Shown here piece after piece: positions 8,509 through 16,045 of a stretch of DNA of 64,000 nt. The stretch's first letter is position 1. Every line of letters starts with the position of its first letter. The notes below the pieces were generated by a model. That model was not told the origin of the DNA. It did no database searches and saw nothing but the letters and a program-made list of their open reading frames with translations. The DNA lies in contig NZ_JXSS01000062.1 in the NCBI RefSeq assembly GCF_000855665.1, positions 100,105 through 164,104 on the forward strand, given 5' to 3'. This DNA comes from Lysobacter sp. A03 (GTDB taxonomy: Bacteria; Pseudomonadota; Gammaproteobacteria; Xanthomonadales; Xanthomonadaceae). The position numbers and the translations under genes were made by a program.

Positions 8509-9585
8509 ATGAAGAGTGAAGTGACAACCGGGGACGCACGGAAAACGACATCGCCCGATTCCTGTCCGGATCTGCTGGCGGTGCTGGACGGATTGCCGTT
8601 CGCCTGCGCCGCCTTTGATCCGGCCAGCGAGGGACTGGTGGGCGCCAACCAGCGCTATCTGGAGGAGTTTGGTCCGCTGCCCGGTCACGTCGCGCGTGAC
8701 CGCCTGCTCTCCCACTTCCCCGGCGCCGGCGACGAAGTGCGGCTGGATCACAACGGCCGCTGGTATGGGCTGCACTGGAGCAGTATCACTACCGCCGCTG
8801 CGCCGTTGGCGCTGCTGACCGCGGTCGACATCAGCGAGCGCCTGGAAGTGCTCGACTCGCACAAGAGCCAGCAGGAAAAGTTGCTGTTCACCTCGCGCAT
8901 GATGTCGGTCGGTGAAATGGCGGCGACCCTGGCCCACGAGCTCAACCAGCCGTTGGCGGCGATCGTCAATTACCTCAACGGCAGTCTGCGCCTGGTCGCG
9001 CAGGCGGGCGGGCCGGTGCAGGTGGAGCGCGCCCTGCAGGCGGCGCGCACCCAGGCCGAACATGCCAGCGCGGTGATCGCCCGGGTGCGCGAGTTTGTCC
9101 GCGCCCGCGAACCACGGCGCTCGGCACAGGCGCTGTCGTCCATGGTCGAGACGGTGCTTGAGCTGCTTCGCTTGGAGGCCGAGCGCCAGCAGTTGCGCAT
9201 CGACGTGATCCTGCCACCGGTGCTCCCGGCCGCGTGGGCAGACCACGTGATGGTCGAGCAGGTGTTGTTGAACCTGGTCAAGAACGCGATCGAAGCCATG
9301 CGCGAGGTTGCCGCCGAGCGTCGCGCGCTACGCGTGGAGGGTCGGGTCAACCTGGATGGTGACCTGGAGGTTCGCGTTATCGATCGGGGTGTCGGGCTGG
9401 CCGAGGACGAGCAGGACCAGTTGTTCTCGCCGTTCTTCACCACCAAGGCCGATGGCCTGGGCATCGGCTTGGCGATCTGCAGGTCGATCATCGAGTACCA
9501 CGAGGGACGCCTGTTCTTTGAACCCCATCCCGACGGCGGCAGCGTGTTCGGCTTTACCCTGCCTACGGCTCAGGGTCGGCAATGA
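8509..9585 (+). CDS. Cytoplasmic FixL-like sensor histidine kinase
   Basis: A 358-residue kinase without transmembrane segments. A degenerate PAS-like domain occupies about residues 22-110. A HisKA dimerisation helix holds the phospho-acceptor His near residue 143 (LAHELNQPLAAIVNYLNG, the FixL/TodS form). A HATPase_c domain follows with the N box (NLVKNAIEAM), G1 box (VIDRGVGL) and G2 box (GLGIGLAI). It is divergent from the fliO-like gene (101-bp gap) and leads the operon containing sctQRST. Probably it senses a soluble or redox-type cytoplasmic signal; the ligand is unknown. Confidence 0.9.
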   Translation: MKSEVTTGDARKTTSPDSCPDLLAVLDGLPFACAAFDPASEGLVGANQRYLEEFGPLPGHVARDRLLSHFPGAGDEVRLDHNGRWYGLHWSSITTAAAPLALLTAVDISERLEVLDSHKSQQEKLLFTSRMMSVGEMAATLAHELNQPLAAIVNYLNGSLRLVAQAGGPVQVERALQAARTQAEHASAVIARVREFVRAREPRRSAQALSSMVETVLELLRLEAERQQLRIDVILPPVLPAAWADHVMVEQVLLNLVKNAIEAMREVAAERRALRVEGRVNLDGDLEVRVIDRGVGLAEDEQDQLFSPFFTTKADGLGIGLAICRSIIEYHEGRLFFEPHPDGGSVFGFTLPTAQGRQ

Positions 9586-9618
9586 CCGGCCACGGGATTT
9601 TCCACGCCGGAGGCTGGC

Positions 9619-10236
9619 ATGACTGACGTCGCTGCAATCGCAACGCTTGTCCACCTGGTCGATGACAACGACGCGTTCCGCGAGTCCACCGCGTGGCTGC
9701 TGCAGACTGCGGGATTCGAGGTTCGCGAATATGCGTCAGGGCCCCGGTTCCTGGCCGAGGTGGTGGATGCGACCCCGACGACGTCGTCGACATCCTCCGC
9801 CGCGGCCGAATGCCTGGTGTCGGACATTCGCATGCCCGAGATGAGCGGCCTGCAACTGCAGGCCGAGCTGCGCCGCCGCGACAACGCATTGCCGCTGGTG
9901 TTTGTGACCGCGCACGGCGACGTTCCGTTGGCGGTGGAGGCGATGCGCAATGGCGCCGCACACTTCCTGGAGAAACCGTTCTCCGATGATGCGCTGATCG
10001 AGGCGATCCGCACGGCCTTGGCCAAGCCGGTAGGCGCTGCCGTTGCGCTGGCCAAGCTGACCCCGCGCGAAAAGCAGGTTCTGGACCTGGTCGTGGCCAG
10101 CAAGCCCAACAAGATCATCGCCGACATCCTCGGGATCAGCATCAAGACCGTTGAACTTCACAGGGCCAACATGATGGCAAAGCTTGGGGTACGGTCTGTC
10201 CCCGATTTGATGAAGGTGGCACTCGGACATGGCTGA
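9619..10236 (+). CDS. FixJ/LuxR-family response regulator
   Basis: A 205-residue regulator: receiver domain about 8-130 and LuxR-type helix-turn-helix about 142-203 (LTPREKQVLDLVVASKPNKIIADILGIS read in two parts). The phospho-acceptor Asp lies near residue 69 (SDIRMPEMSGL), and the Lys is in EKPF. VTAHGDVPLAVEAM is typical of the FixJ/TodT group. A Ser/Thr/Ala-rich insert (about 51-63) precedes the phosphorylation strand. It is cognate to the upstream kinase (33-bp gap), and its end overlaps the sctQ start by 8 nt, tying expression of the regulator to the C-ring gene. Confidence 0.92.
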   Translation: MTDVAAIATLVHLVDDNDAFRESTAWLLQTAGFEVREYASGPRFLAEVVDATPTTSSTSSAAAECLVSDIRMPEMSGLQLQAELRRRDNALPLVFVTAHGDVPLAVEAMRNGAAHFLEKPFSDDALIEAIRTALAKPVGAAVALAKLTPREKQVLDLVVASKPNKIIADILGISIKTVELHRANMMAKLGVRSVPDLMKVALGHG

Positions 10237-11350
10237 CGCTGGAAGTGAAACGATCGACGCGAACCGGGCCGACGACGCTGCAGACGCCAAGTGCGTGACG
10301 TCGCTCCGTGGGCGTGTACCGTCGATGGCGGCGTCGCACCTGCTTCCGCTGCAGGCCTTGTTCGAGTACCCGCGGCGATGGCATCTTTCCGACGGAGGCC
10401 GTCTGGTGTTCTCGCCGGGGGCGCCCGATAACGGCGCCGCAACCTTCGCCATCGATGCGGACGGCATGCGCATGGCGCTGCGTCTGGATGAGGAGCCGGA
10501 GACGAAGTGTGCCGGCCTGCACTGGGGCGATTACGAGGGCCGCTCACGCGTGCTCGCGTGGAGCCTTGCCCAGGAATCCCGCCTGGCGCGTCTCAGCGAT
10601 GCGCTGGGCATGGCACTGGTACCGGTGTTGCCGGCCGCGGATGCAGGCGCCAATGCGGGGCGCGCCGATAGCGATTCGCGGGACGTCTGGCTCGACTTCG
10701 TGGTCGAGGAGCCGGACATCCCCGACGAGCCGAAGCCGCCGGGCCTGAGCGGGCTGCTGCGCCTGCCGGTCGACAGCCTCGCTCCACTGCTCGCACGCGC
10801 AGGCGATCCCTACGGAGAGGATCCGCCGGTGCCTTTGGGCGCGTGGCCCGGCTTGCCCAGCACGGTGGCGATCGGATTTTCCGGGCCGGATATTCCCTTG
10901 GCCGAATGGCGGACCCTCACGCCCGGCAGCGTCATTGTTGCCGGTCGCGCGAGCGCGCCTCCGCCGGCGCACGCAGTCGCTTGCGGAAGACGTTGGCCGT
11001 TGGCGCCCGATGGCCAGGGCTGGCGCGTGGACGGCCCATCAGAATCATTGTCACCCCCTCAGGAGAGTTCCATGACCAGCAACGATGAAGCCGGTGCGCA
11101 GCCGGAAGTGGAGGCCGCGGCCGGAGGCGAGGGCATTGAGCAACTGGCGGTCCAGCTGAGGTTCGAGCTGGGCGAGCTCGAGTTGAGCATCGCCGAGTTG
11201 TCGGCGCTGCAGCCCGGATACGTGTTCCCGCTCGCCAGCCGCCTGGAAGGGGCGAACGTGGCAATCCGCGCCAATGGCCGCCAGGTCGGTCGCGGCGAGG
11301 TGGTGGCGGTCGGCGACACGTTGGGTATCCGTCTGCTGGCGTGGAGCTGA
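10229..11350 (+). CDS. sctQ: T3SS C-ring protein SctQ
   Basis: A 373-residue SctQ/FliN-FliM-like protein of the cytoplasmic sorting platform. The C-terminal SpoA (FliMN-C) domain covers about residues 300-370 (LRFELGELELSIAELSALQPG, read in parts, to VGDTLGIRLLAWS). A second, degenerate SpoA domain probably lies around residues 200-270. The start overlaps the response-regulator gene by 8 nt. An internal ribosome-binding site and in-frame ATG at 11072 predict a separate short product. Confidence 0.9.
   Translation: MADAGSETIDANRADDAADAKCVTSLRGRVPSMAASHLLPLQALFEYPRRWHLSDGGRLVFSPGAPDNGAATFAIDADGMRMALRLDEEPETKCAGLHWGDYEGRSRVLAWSLAQESRLARLSDALGMALVPVLPAADAGANAGRADSDSRDVWLDFVVEEPDIPDEPKPPGLSGLLRLPVDSLAPLLARAGDPYGEDPPVPLGAWPGLPSTVAIGFSGPDIPLAEWRTLTPGSVIVAGRASAPPPAHAVACGRRWPLAPDGQGWRVDGPSESLSPPQESSMTSNDEAGAQPEVEAAAGGEGIEQLAVQLRFELGELELSIAELSALQPGYVFPLASRLEGANVAIRANGRQVGRGEVVAVGDTLGIRLLAWS
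11072..11350 (+). CDS. Predicted internal product SctQ-C (SpoA domain only)
   Basis: Inside sctQ, an AGGAGAG ribosome-binding site at 11061-11067 sits 4 nt before an ATG at 11072, in frame with sctQ at codon 282. The product would be 92 residues containing the complete C-terminal SpoA domain. In YscQ and SpaO an equivalent internal start yields an essential short form of similar size that dimerises and binds full-length SctQ. The sequence shows the signal; production is inferred. Confidence 0.7.
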   Translation: MTSNDEAGAQPEVEAAAGGEGIEQLAVQLRFELGELELSIAELSALQPGYVFPLASRLEGANVAIRANGRQVGRGEVVAVGDTLGIRLLAWS

Positions 11351-11353
11351 CGC

Positions 11354-12241
11354 GTGGACTTCAGTTCCTTTTCTCCGGCACTGATTCTCGTCACCGTCGT
11401 CAGCCTTGCGCTGGCGCCATTCGTCGCGGTGATGGTCACCTCGTTCACCAAGATCGTGGTGGTGCTCAGCCTGTTGCGCAACGCGCTCGGGCTGCAGCAG
11501 GTCCCACCCAACGTGGTCATCAACGGCCTGGCGATCGTGCTGTCGATCTACGTGATGTATCCGGTCCTGCTGGACACCCACGCGGCAATCACCGGCCAGG
11601 CTCAATCCACGAGTGCGAGCCAGCCGGCCACCCAACCTGGGGCTGCCGAACCGCCGATAGCAGAGCCCATCGCGCCGATCCCGGGTGTCGAGGTTGCGGT
11701 GGACAGCACGGCAGAAATGCTGGGTCCGGCCGGGTCGCAACTGGCCGCACAGGTCGATACCGACGACATCGCCGGAACTGCTCAGGCAGAAGCGGAGGAA
11801 GAGGGCGTCGCCGCGCTGCCGCCGCTGGCGCCGGGCGAGCGCATGGATACGGCCCGTCTGCTGAAGCTGGTCGACGTCGGCAAGGAGCCGCTGCGCGGGT
11901 TCCTGATCAAGCATTCCAGCGATACTGAACGAGCGTTTTTCCTGCGCAGCGCGCAGCGTCTGCTGCCGCAGGTTCGGCAGGCGGATATCACCGCGACCGA
12001 TTTCATCGTGATCGTGCCGGCGTTTACCGTCAGCGAACTCACGGCCGCATTCCAGATCGGGTTCCTGATCTTCCTGCCCTTCCTGATCATCGATCTGGTA
12101 GTGGCCAATATCCTGTTGGCGCTGGGCATGATGATGATGTCGCCCACGATCGTCTCGCTGCCGTTCAAGCTGTTGCTGTTCGTACTGATCGACGGCTGGG
12201 CGAAGCTCGTGCACGGGCTGGTGCTTACGTATGCGATCTAG
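11354..12241 (+). CDS. sctR: T3SS export apparatus protein SctR with a long periplasmic insert
   Basis: A 295-residue FliP/YscR-family protein, part of the SctRST gate; the family is usually near 215-220 residues. The GTG start is 3 bp after sctQ. Two N-terminal transmembrane helices include FTKIVVVLSLLRNALGLQQVPP and NGLAIVLSIYVM; the C-terminal half contains the conserved FQIGFLIFLPFLIIDLVVA and LPFKLLLFVLIDGW. Residues about 83-160 form an Ala/Pro/Glu-rich insert between the second and third helices that ordinary SctR proteins lack. Confidence 0.93.
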   Translation: MDFSSFSPALILVTVVSLALAPFVAVMVTSFTKIVVVLSLLRNALGLQQVPPNVVINGLAIVLSIYVMYPVLLDTHAAITGQAQSTSASQPATQPGAAEPPIAEPIAPIPGVEVAVDSTAEMLGPAGSQLAAQVDTDDIAGTAQAEAEEEGVAALPPLAPGERMDTARLLKLVDVGKEPLRGFLIKHSSDTERAFFLRSAQRLLPQVRQADITATDFIVIVPAFTVSELTAAFQIGFLIFLPFLIIDLVVANILLALGMMMMSPTIVSLPFKLLLFVLIDGWAKLVHGLVLTYAI

Positions 12242-12292
12242 GCTGGGTCCCGTCTGTCGTGGCCCCGCTGGGCGGATTCCGGGAGTCCGGCC

Positions 12293-12559
12293 ATGAACGA
12301 GGTTTTGGAGCTCACCAAGCAGGCGTTGTGGCTTGTGCTGATCCTGTCCGGTCCGCCGATCGCCGCAGCGGCGATCTTTGGACTGGTGATCGCCTTCCTG
12401 CAGGCGGCCACGCAGCTGCAGGAGCAGACCTTCGCCTACGCGGTGAAGTTGCTGGTGATCGTGCTGACGCTGTTCATCACGGCGTCGCTGCTCGGCGGCA
12501 CCTTGTTTACGTTCGCCGAACGCCTCTTCATTGAGTTCCCGGGGCTGGTCAGGCGATGA
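12293..12559 (+). CDS. sctS: T3SS export apparatus protein SctS
   Basis: An 88-residue FliQ/YscS-family protein with two membrane helices. Characteristic segments are MNEVLELTKQALWLVL, SGPPIAAAAIFGLVIAFLQAATQLQEQT and a final LFIEFPGLVR. SctS packs around the SctR pentamer in the export gate. It lies 51 bp after sctR and 76 bp before sctT. Confidence 0.93.
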   Translation: MNEVLELTKQALWLVLILSGPPIAAAAIFGLVIAFLQAATQLQEQTFAYAVKLLVIVLTLFITASLLGGTLFTFAERLFIEFPGLVRR

Positions 12560-12635
12560 CCCGGCGGTTTGTGGTTCCACGGCGCATCGCAAAGCATGGT
12601 GTATTTGTGCCGGCCCATAGAACGAAGTTCAACTG

Positions 12636-13418
12636 ATGCCGTTTGATGGTGTCGGCAATGCGCTGTTGGCCCTGGCACTCACGCTGCCGCGTGTGATCGG
12701 CGCGTTCGTGATGCTGCCGCTGCTTACCTCGCAGAACATTCCGGCGATGGTGCGCAACAGCTTCCTGGTCAGTCTTGCCGTGGTTGCACTGCCGATCGCG
12801 ATGGCCGGTGCGCCGATCGATGCGATGGGTGCCCCCATGTGGCCGGTGATCGTGCTCAAGGAGATCTTCCTCGGCATGGCGATCGGGTTCTGTTTCGGCA
12901 TGGTGTTCTGGGCGATCGGCGCGGCCGGCAACCTGATGGACAGCCAGGTCGGCATGGCGATGGCGTCGATCTTCGATCCCATCCAGGGCCATCAGGCAGC
13001 CCCGCACGGGCAGTTCCTGTCGCAGTTGGCAGCGTGGCTGTTCATGGCCAGCGGCGCGTTCCTGATCTTCCTCGACCTGCTCCTTTCCAGCTACGCGTTG
13101 TGGCCGGTGATGTCCTACTTCCCGCAGATACAGGCCGAGGGCAGGGAATTGTTCATCGGCCAGTTCAGCTACCTTATGACCGCGCTGCTGGTGATGGCCT
13201 CGCCAGCATTGATCCTCCTGCTGCTGGTGGATCTGTCCTTCGGGCTGGTCAACCGCTACGCGCCGCAGCTGAACGTATTCGCGCTGACGCTGCCGATCAA
13301 GGCCTGGGTGGCGACCGGCATGATCCTGCTGCTGATGGGGGTTTACGTCGAGATGGTGCTGAAGAAACTCGGTGAGAACCGCGGCCTGCTGGAAGTCCTC
13401 AACCGGGTGTTTTCCTGA
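12636..13418 (+). CDS. sctT: T3SS export apparatus protein SctT
   Basis: A 260-residue FliR/YscT-family protein with about six membrane helices. Typical features are PRVIGAFVMLPLL near residues 17-30, KEIFLGMAIGFCFGMVFWAIGAAGN in the middle and SPALILLLLVDLSFGLVNRYAPQLNVF in the C-terminal half. It is the single SctT subunit of the R5S4T1 gate. It ends 36 bp from the convergent sctU stop. Confidence 0.93.
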   Translation: MPFDGVGNALLALALTLPRVIGAFVMLPLLTSQNIPAMVRNSFLVSLAVVALPIAMAGAPIDAMGAPMWPVIVLKEIFLGMAIGFCFGMVFWAIGAAGNLMDSQVGMAMASIFDPIQGHQAAPHGQFLSQLAAWLFMASGAFLIFLDLLLSSYALWPVMSYFPQIQAEGRELFIGQFSYLMTALLVMASPALILLLLVDLSFGLVNRYAPQLNVFALTLPIKAWVATGMILLLMGVYVEMVLKKLGENRGLLEVLNRVFS

Positions 13419-13454
13419 CCGCTCGCGCTGAGGGTGCGGCGCAGCCGCTTCGGC

Positions 13455-14519
13455 TCAGTCGCGCGCGTCGCGCACGCCCTCGGCCCAGTGCAGGACCTCG
13501 GCCACGGCCTCGAAGAATTCGTTGCTGATGTGGTCGTCCAGCGCGACCTTCTCGTGCAGCCCGCGCGCCAGCGGAATGTTCTGCAGGATCGGGACCCCGG
13601 CTTCCTCGGCCGCCTGCCGGATCATCTCGGCGGTATGGCCTTCGCCCTTGGCGACGACGATGGGGAGGTCGGTTTCGCCGTCCTGGTAGCGCAGCGCAAT
13701 GGCGATGTGGGTGGGGTTGGTCACGACGACGTTCGCTCCGCGGACGGCATGCATCATGTTCTGCTGCGACCACTCCTGATGCAACTGGCGACGGCGCTGT
13801 TTGACGTGCGGGTCGCCCTCGCTGTCCTTGAGTTCCTGGCGGATGTCACGCCGGCTCATGCGCAGGTTCTTCAGGTACGAGTACTTCTGGTACGAGGTGT
13901 CGAGCGCCGAGATGAAGAAAAATACGCAGATCGTCCAGATCACGATCTGCGACAGGCCCTGCCACAGCGCTGCGCCGATCGCCTGGGGCGGGGAGGTCGG
14001 CAGCTGCAGCAGGTCAGGAAGCATGCCGCGCACGACGATCCAGCCAATCCCGATCAGCGCGGCCGACTTGACGATCGACTTGACCAACTCCACCAGGTTG
14101 TCCATCGAAAACATCTTCTTGATGCCTTCGACCGGGTTGAGCTTGTCCATTTTCGGCTTGACCTTCTCCCAGCTGAGCAGCGGCCCCACCTGGAGGAACT
14201 CGATCAGCAGGCCCAGCATCAGCGACATCGCGAGCAGCGGCAGCATCAGCCACAGGAAGGTCTCGATCGCGGTCTGCGCCAGCAGAGGAAGGCTCGTGTC
14301 AAAGGGCTGGCCCAGCGTCGCCAGGCTCTGTTCGAAGAGGTTGTTGATCCGCGCGTGCATGGAGCCGACCAGCATCCACGCTGCCACCAGCCAGCCCATC
14401 ACCAGCACGGTGCCGGTGAGGTCGCGGCTTTTGGAGACATTGCCTTCCTTGCGCGCATCGAGAATGCGTTTTCGGGTAGGAGGCTCGGTCTTGTCGGCGC
14501 CTTTGTCTTTTTCCGACAC
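13455..14519 (-). CDS. sctU: T3SS export switch protein SctU
   Basis: A 354-residue FlhB/YscU-family protein that switches substrate specificity from early to late substrates by self-cleavage. N-terminal EPPTRKRILDARKEGNVSKSRD is the usual cytoplasmic start (shown in part), four membrane helices follow, and the autocleavage motif NPTH lies at residues 268-271 with its surrounding VVTNPTHIAIALRY. It is transcribed opposite to sctQRST and is convergent with sctT, so it has its own promoter in the 14520-14704 gap. Confidence 0.95.
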   Translation of the reverse strand: MSEKDKGADKTEPPTRKRILDARKEGNVSKSRDLTGTVLVMGWLVAAWMLVGSMHARINNLFEQSLATLGQPFDTSLPLLAQTAIETFLWLMLPLLAMSLMLGLLIEFLQVGPLLSWEKVKPKMDKLNPVEGIKKMFSMDNLVELVKSIVKSAALIGIGWIVVRGMLPDLLQLPTSPPQAIGAALWQGLSQIVIWTICVFFFISALDTSYQKYSYLKNLRMSRRDIRQELKDSEGDPHVKQRRRQLHQEWSQQNMMHAVRGANVVVTNPTHIAIALRYQDGETDLPIVVAKGEGHTAEMIRQAAEEAGVPILQNIPLARGLHEKVALDDHISNEFFEAVAEVLHWAEGVRDARD

Positions 14520-14704
14520 GGGCGGCCCTCGAATCTGGGAGGATCAGAGGCTAGCATGGGCCCAGGCCGGTTCCGACTGCCTCCGAATGGACCTGAATAT
14601 GCCGGCAGCACCCTGGTAGTTACCCCAGATGCCAGGGTCGCGCACACGCGGTACATTTCAGCCATCCCTCCGTCCCCGGGTGTTATCGAGGCCAACGCAA
14701 ACGC

Positions 14705-15034
14705 ATGAACAGCATCGGCAACAGTCCACAACTTGATCGCGCCGGCCTGCAATCGCTGGCCGACCGTCTTGCGCTGGATGATCCTGCACGCCATGGCGCG
14801 CAACTGCCGACTGCCACTCCCGCGATCGACGAAGCCGCCGGATTACGCAGCCACGCGGCTCCCCCACTGGTCGATGCCGGCGAGCAGGCGCTGGGCGTGG
14901 CAGCATGGGACGGTATGGCCGGCGGGCAGCGGATGTTGGCCAGCGACATGGCGCTGCAGGGCATGCTGGGGCGCCTCGACCTGCCATCAGCGGTCGATGC
15001 CGGCGTCGACGCGGTAGTCGCCGCACTCGGCTGA
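14705..15034 (+). CDS. Hypothetical protein adjacent to sctU
   Basis: 109 residues, not recognised. Mildly acidic, Ala/Leu/Gly-rich and probably helical, with no signal peptide or membrane helix. It is divergent from sctU (185-bp gap) and followed after 55 bp by another unknown gene in the same direction. Its position between core T3SS genes and housekeeping genes suggests a T3SS-associated role such as chaperone, early substrate or effector, but nothing in the sequence proves this. Confidence 0.55.
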   Translation: MNSIGNSPQLDRAGLQSLADRLALDDPARHGAQLPTATPAIDEAAGLRSHAAPPLVDAGEQALGVAAWDGMAGGQRMLASDMALQGMLGRLDLPSAVDAGVDAVVAALG

Positions 15035-15089
15035 GGGCTAGCATCGGCACTACGCAGCGTTTCGATCCTGCGCGGAGACCGGCTGCCCC

Positions 15090-15770
15090 ATGAATGACCT
15101 GATTCCTTCGTCCGAGGGACTGCGCGCGGCTTCGGCCAGCCTGGTGGCTGCGCTCGCGTCGCACTCGGATCCCGAGTTCCGGCTCAGTGTGCTCAAACGG
15201 CTCGCCCGCCGTCTCGGCGAGTCACACTATCCGGTGTTCCTGCGCATCCTGGGCGTGATTGCCGAGAGTGACGATTTGCGCGCGCAGCGCCTGCTTGCCG
15301 ATACGTTCGGGCTGGCACTGCGCCGCATGGACCTCCCCGGCGGGGCGCTGAGTTCATGGGGCGCGACCGGCCTTCCCGACAGCAAGACACCCGTGGCGGC
15401 CAGCACGTTTTCCGGCAACTTCTTTGGCGCCACCCCGCAACGGCTGTTGGGCCCATTGGAGTACCTGGCGGTATGGCACTTGCAACGCACCCAGCGCCAG
15501 TTGCTCGGGCGCGATGCTTTTGTTTTGGCGACCGCGCGCCTGGTGGCGCTGCTCAACCACAGCGAGGACGCGCGTCGACTGTATCCCCAGAAGCTCGCCG
15601 TTGACGCCCAGAACGAGCTGGAAGGGGCCTACACCCGGACCACTCGCGAGCGCCTCGCCGCGATGGCCTTGGCATGGCAGTCGGGACAATCACCCGAAGA
15701 CGTCGCGCGCGCCGCGTTGGGGGTCGCTCCGGACTCACGGGAGGGTCAGTGGGTTGTCCATGATCTCTAG
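15090..15770 (+). CDS. Hypothetical helical protein at the end of the T3SS locus
   Basis: 226 residues, not recognised. Predicted almost entirely helical, with a segment RLSVLKRLARRLGES near the start and LGPLEYLAVWHLQRTQRQLL in the middle. No signal peptide or membrane segment. Helix content and size could suit a T3SS gatekeeper or accessory protein, but no family signature is visible. It is co-directional with the preceding small gene and ends 40 bp before the thrS promoter, marking the right boundary of the locus. Confidence 0.6.
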   Translation: MNDLIPSSEGLRAASASLVAALASHSDPEFRLSVLKRLARRLGESHYPVFLRILGVIAESDDLRAQRLLADTFGLALRRMDLPGGALSSWGATGLPDSKTPVAASTFSGNFFGATPQRLLGPLEYLAVWHLQRTQRQLLGRDAFVLATARLVALLNHSEDARRLYPQKLAVDAQNELEGAYTRTTRERLAAMALAWQSGQSPEDVARAALGVAPDSREGQWVVHDL

Positions 15771-15810
15771 TCGCAGACACGCGTGGGCATGTCCGCTTTG
15801 CCCGTGGCCG

Positions 15811-15839
15811 TTGACTTGCACCGCCGAGTCCACAATATT
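15811..15839 (+). promoter_or_regulatory. Candidate promoter of the thrS-infC-rpmI-rplT-pheST cluster
   Basis: A -35 element TTGACT (five of six consensus bases) at 15811-15816 and a -10 element AATATT at 15834-15839, spaced 17 bp. Transcription would begin near 15845-15850, upstream of the leader ORF and the attenuator hairpins. Confidence 0.55.
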
Positions 15840-15916
15840 AGAAGGTCATGCGGTGAGACTTCGCCGCCCCGTCCTGCAAAGGTGGCCCGCACCCACGTGC
15901 CGGTCGAGTGTGTGAC

Positions 15917-15943
15917 ATGAGCACTACGCGCATTCAACGCTAG
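15917..15943 (+). CDS. Candidate thrS leader peptide (MSTTRIQR)
   Basis: A short ORF of eight codons plus stop: Met-Ser-Thr-Thr-Arg-Ile-Gln-Arg. Two adjacent Thr codons (ACT ACG) at 15923-15928 would stall a ribosome when charged tRNA-Thr is scarce. Its TAG stop at 15941-15943 lies 3 nt before the first strand of the antiterminator hairpin. The ribosome-binding site is weak (GAG about 10 nt upstream), so translation is not certain. Confidence 0.5.
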   Translation: MSTTRIQR

Positions 15944-15946
15944 AAC

Positions 15947-15992
15947 CGCCCCGGGCTTCCATTTCGATGCAGGCGCCCTGGGGCGCTTTTTT
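15947..15992 (+). terminator. Attenuator: antiterminator and intrinsic terminator before thrS
   Basis: Terminator: GCGCC (15973-15977) pairs with GGCGC (15982-15986), followed by six T. Antiterminator: CGCCCCGGG (15947-15955) can pair with CCTGGGGCG (15977-15985) as a 9-bp stem with one G-U pair. The two hairpins share bases and exclude each other. A ribosome finishing the leader peptide would cover the 5' strand of the antiterminator and allow termination. One stalled at the Thr codons would leave it free and permit read-through into thrS. Confidence 0.6.
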
Positions 15993-16045
15993 CTTTTCGG
16001 GTCGGACGCTTTTCGACCTCCAGCCAGACACTTGTAGACACCGCC

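Noticed and set aside
14610..14638. Inverted repeat ACCCTGG-N15-CCAGGGT between sctU and the 109-residue gene
   Set aside because: Seven-base arms with a free spacer are expected by chance at roughly this frequency in a 185-bp GC-rich region. No resemblance to the palindrome at 7761-7787.
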